From Microcebus murinus (taxonomy: Eukaryota; Chordata; Mammalia; Primates; Cheirogaleidae), in NCBI RefSeq assembly GCF_040939455.1, contig NC_134108.1, forward strand, positions 5,423,501 to 5,487,500: a stretch of 64,000 bases of DNA, read 5' to 3'. The notes beneath the pieces were generated by a model. The model searched no databases, was not told the DNA's origin, and saw only the letters and a list, made by a program, of their open reading frames with translations. Of this stretch, positions 63,191 to 64,000 are shown in pieces (position 1 is the first letter of the stretch; each line of letters begins with the position of its first letter). The translations under genes were made by a program, and so were the position numbers.

Positions 63191-64000
63191 AGTCATTTAG
63201 CAAGAACCAGCTAATTGTAGCTTAAACAAGGGGTAAAATACTTAGGCTTGTTTCTAAAAAAATGGTAAAGCAGAAGATAAGCTTTAAAGCTTAAAAAGAA
63301 AGGAGAGTTCTTTATAATAAAATGATTATGCTATAAATTTAAAATAATTTTGGACTTTTGTTTTTGAAGGAAACAATTTTGTATCATACATGGGAGACAT
63401 TTGCATTGTCTGACCATGAGAGCAGAAAAAAAAATCAATGAGATGCCTAGAATAGGAGTATTATCATAAAATACAGTGTATTTTGTGTACCATCTATACA
63501 TTTCACAGGATTTTTAATATTGTTTTTGATGTTTCATAATGATATGACAAATTAATTTTGTTTAGATGAAAATGTTTTTGATAAAATACACACTGTCCAA
63601 GCAGAGGCAATGTATTTGAGTGTTCTCACTTTTATCTAATAAAACTTTTATTGTTCTACCTTTTTGTGAAAGTATATTACTTTTCATTTTCCATGATGAA
63701 AATATAATAATGTAATTTTTTATGAAATGTACCTGTGGGAAATGTGTAATAGAACAGAGAGAGTTTGGTCTCCTTTCTTATTTTTCTGATGTAGAATTTC
63801 AGAGACAGAATAATTTTCTTTTTGGGACTGAATGGGTTAATGATTCATGGTACAAAAGCGTATTTTTATATTAAAGTAAAAATTACTTTGAAAAATATGC
63901 TTTAATTGAAATCTTATTTAAGGGTAAAATTATGTTATTGATTATGATCAAAATGTCCCAGACAGTGATGAATTCATCAATTCCTGTTTCAGTGGTGTTA

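Larger units (their letters stand above)
5330..64000 (+). other. PRKN: PRKN intron 1, first ~58.7 kb
   Basis: Everything right of the exon 1 donor is intronic on the plus strand. The human intron 1 is several hundred kilobases, so the absence of exon 2 here is expected. I found no open frame with recognisable non-transposon protein similarity on either strand. The sequence is AT-rich after the CpG island and is punctuated by the repeats listed separately. In human this gene spans the common fragile site FRA6E. Confidence 0.88.

Noticed and set aside
1..64000. CRISPR arrays, operons, phage or other prokaryotic systems
   Set aside because: No regularly spaced repeats, no dense coding, and clear primate SINE/LINE content with split genes; the window is eukaryotic nuclear DNA.

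Overview
This window is ordinary primate nuclear DNA, not microbial. It is AT-rich, carries one CpG island, and has dispersed Alu, L1, L2, MIR, LTR and hAT repeats with almost no coding sequence. The Alu copies have the strepsirrhine form, with a right arm reading 'gctgtgagctaggctgacgcca'-type sequence. The copy at 32417-32748 also carries an extra AT-rich segment between its arms. Together these point to a lemur, with mouse lemur or a relative the best guess.

The anchor is the head-to-head gene pair PACRG (minus strand) and PRKN (parkin, plus strand). PACRG exon 1 encodes the first 52 residues (4779 down to 4624) and ends at a GTAAGT donor. PRKN exon 1 ends with ATGATAG at 5323-5329, followed by a GTACGT donor, so this exon codes only Met-Ile plus the first base of codon 3. 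The two start codons are about 540 bp apart, inside a CpG island (about 4865-5720). The shared promoter has no TATA box. It holds an RFX X-box-like site, a CRE-like site, a ZNF143/SBS-like site and an NRF1-like site, which suits one mitochondrial-quality-control gene and one ciliary gene sharing a promoter.

Bases 1-4623 are PACRG intron 1. Bases 5330-64000 are the start of the very long PRKN intron 1; exon 2 is not reached. Within the PRKN intron the main blocks are: an endogenous retrovirus remnant with two LTRs (18335-23199, minus strand), interrupted by a 5'-inverted L1 (about 19505-21095); a hAT-type DNA element with 8-bp target duplications (27546-27979); Alu copies at 27034, 32417, 53615, 58874 and 59245; a MaLR solo LTR (42782-43186); a MER5A-like element (46349-46537); an old L1 3' end (about 48740-49880); and many L2/MIR relics.

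No undescribed gene system is visible. The most unusual sequence structures are small: a duplication plus perfect 45-bp palindrome that looks like a template-switch scar (3742-3912), a 35-bp poly(A)-tailed retroinsertion with a perfect 16-bp target duplication (38153-38219), and two adjacent hairpins (13448-13514). All repeat family names are from recognition by eye, without a library search.
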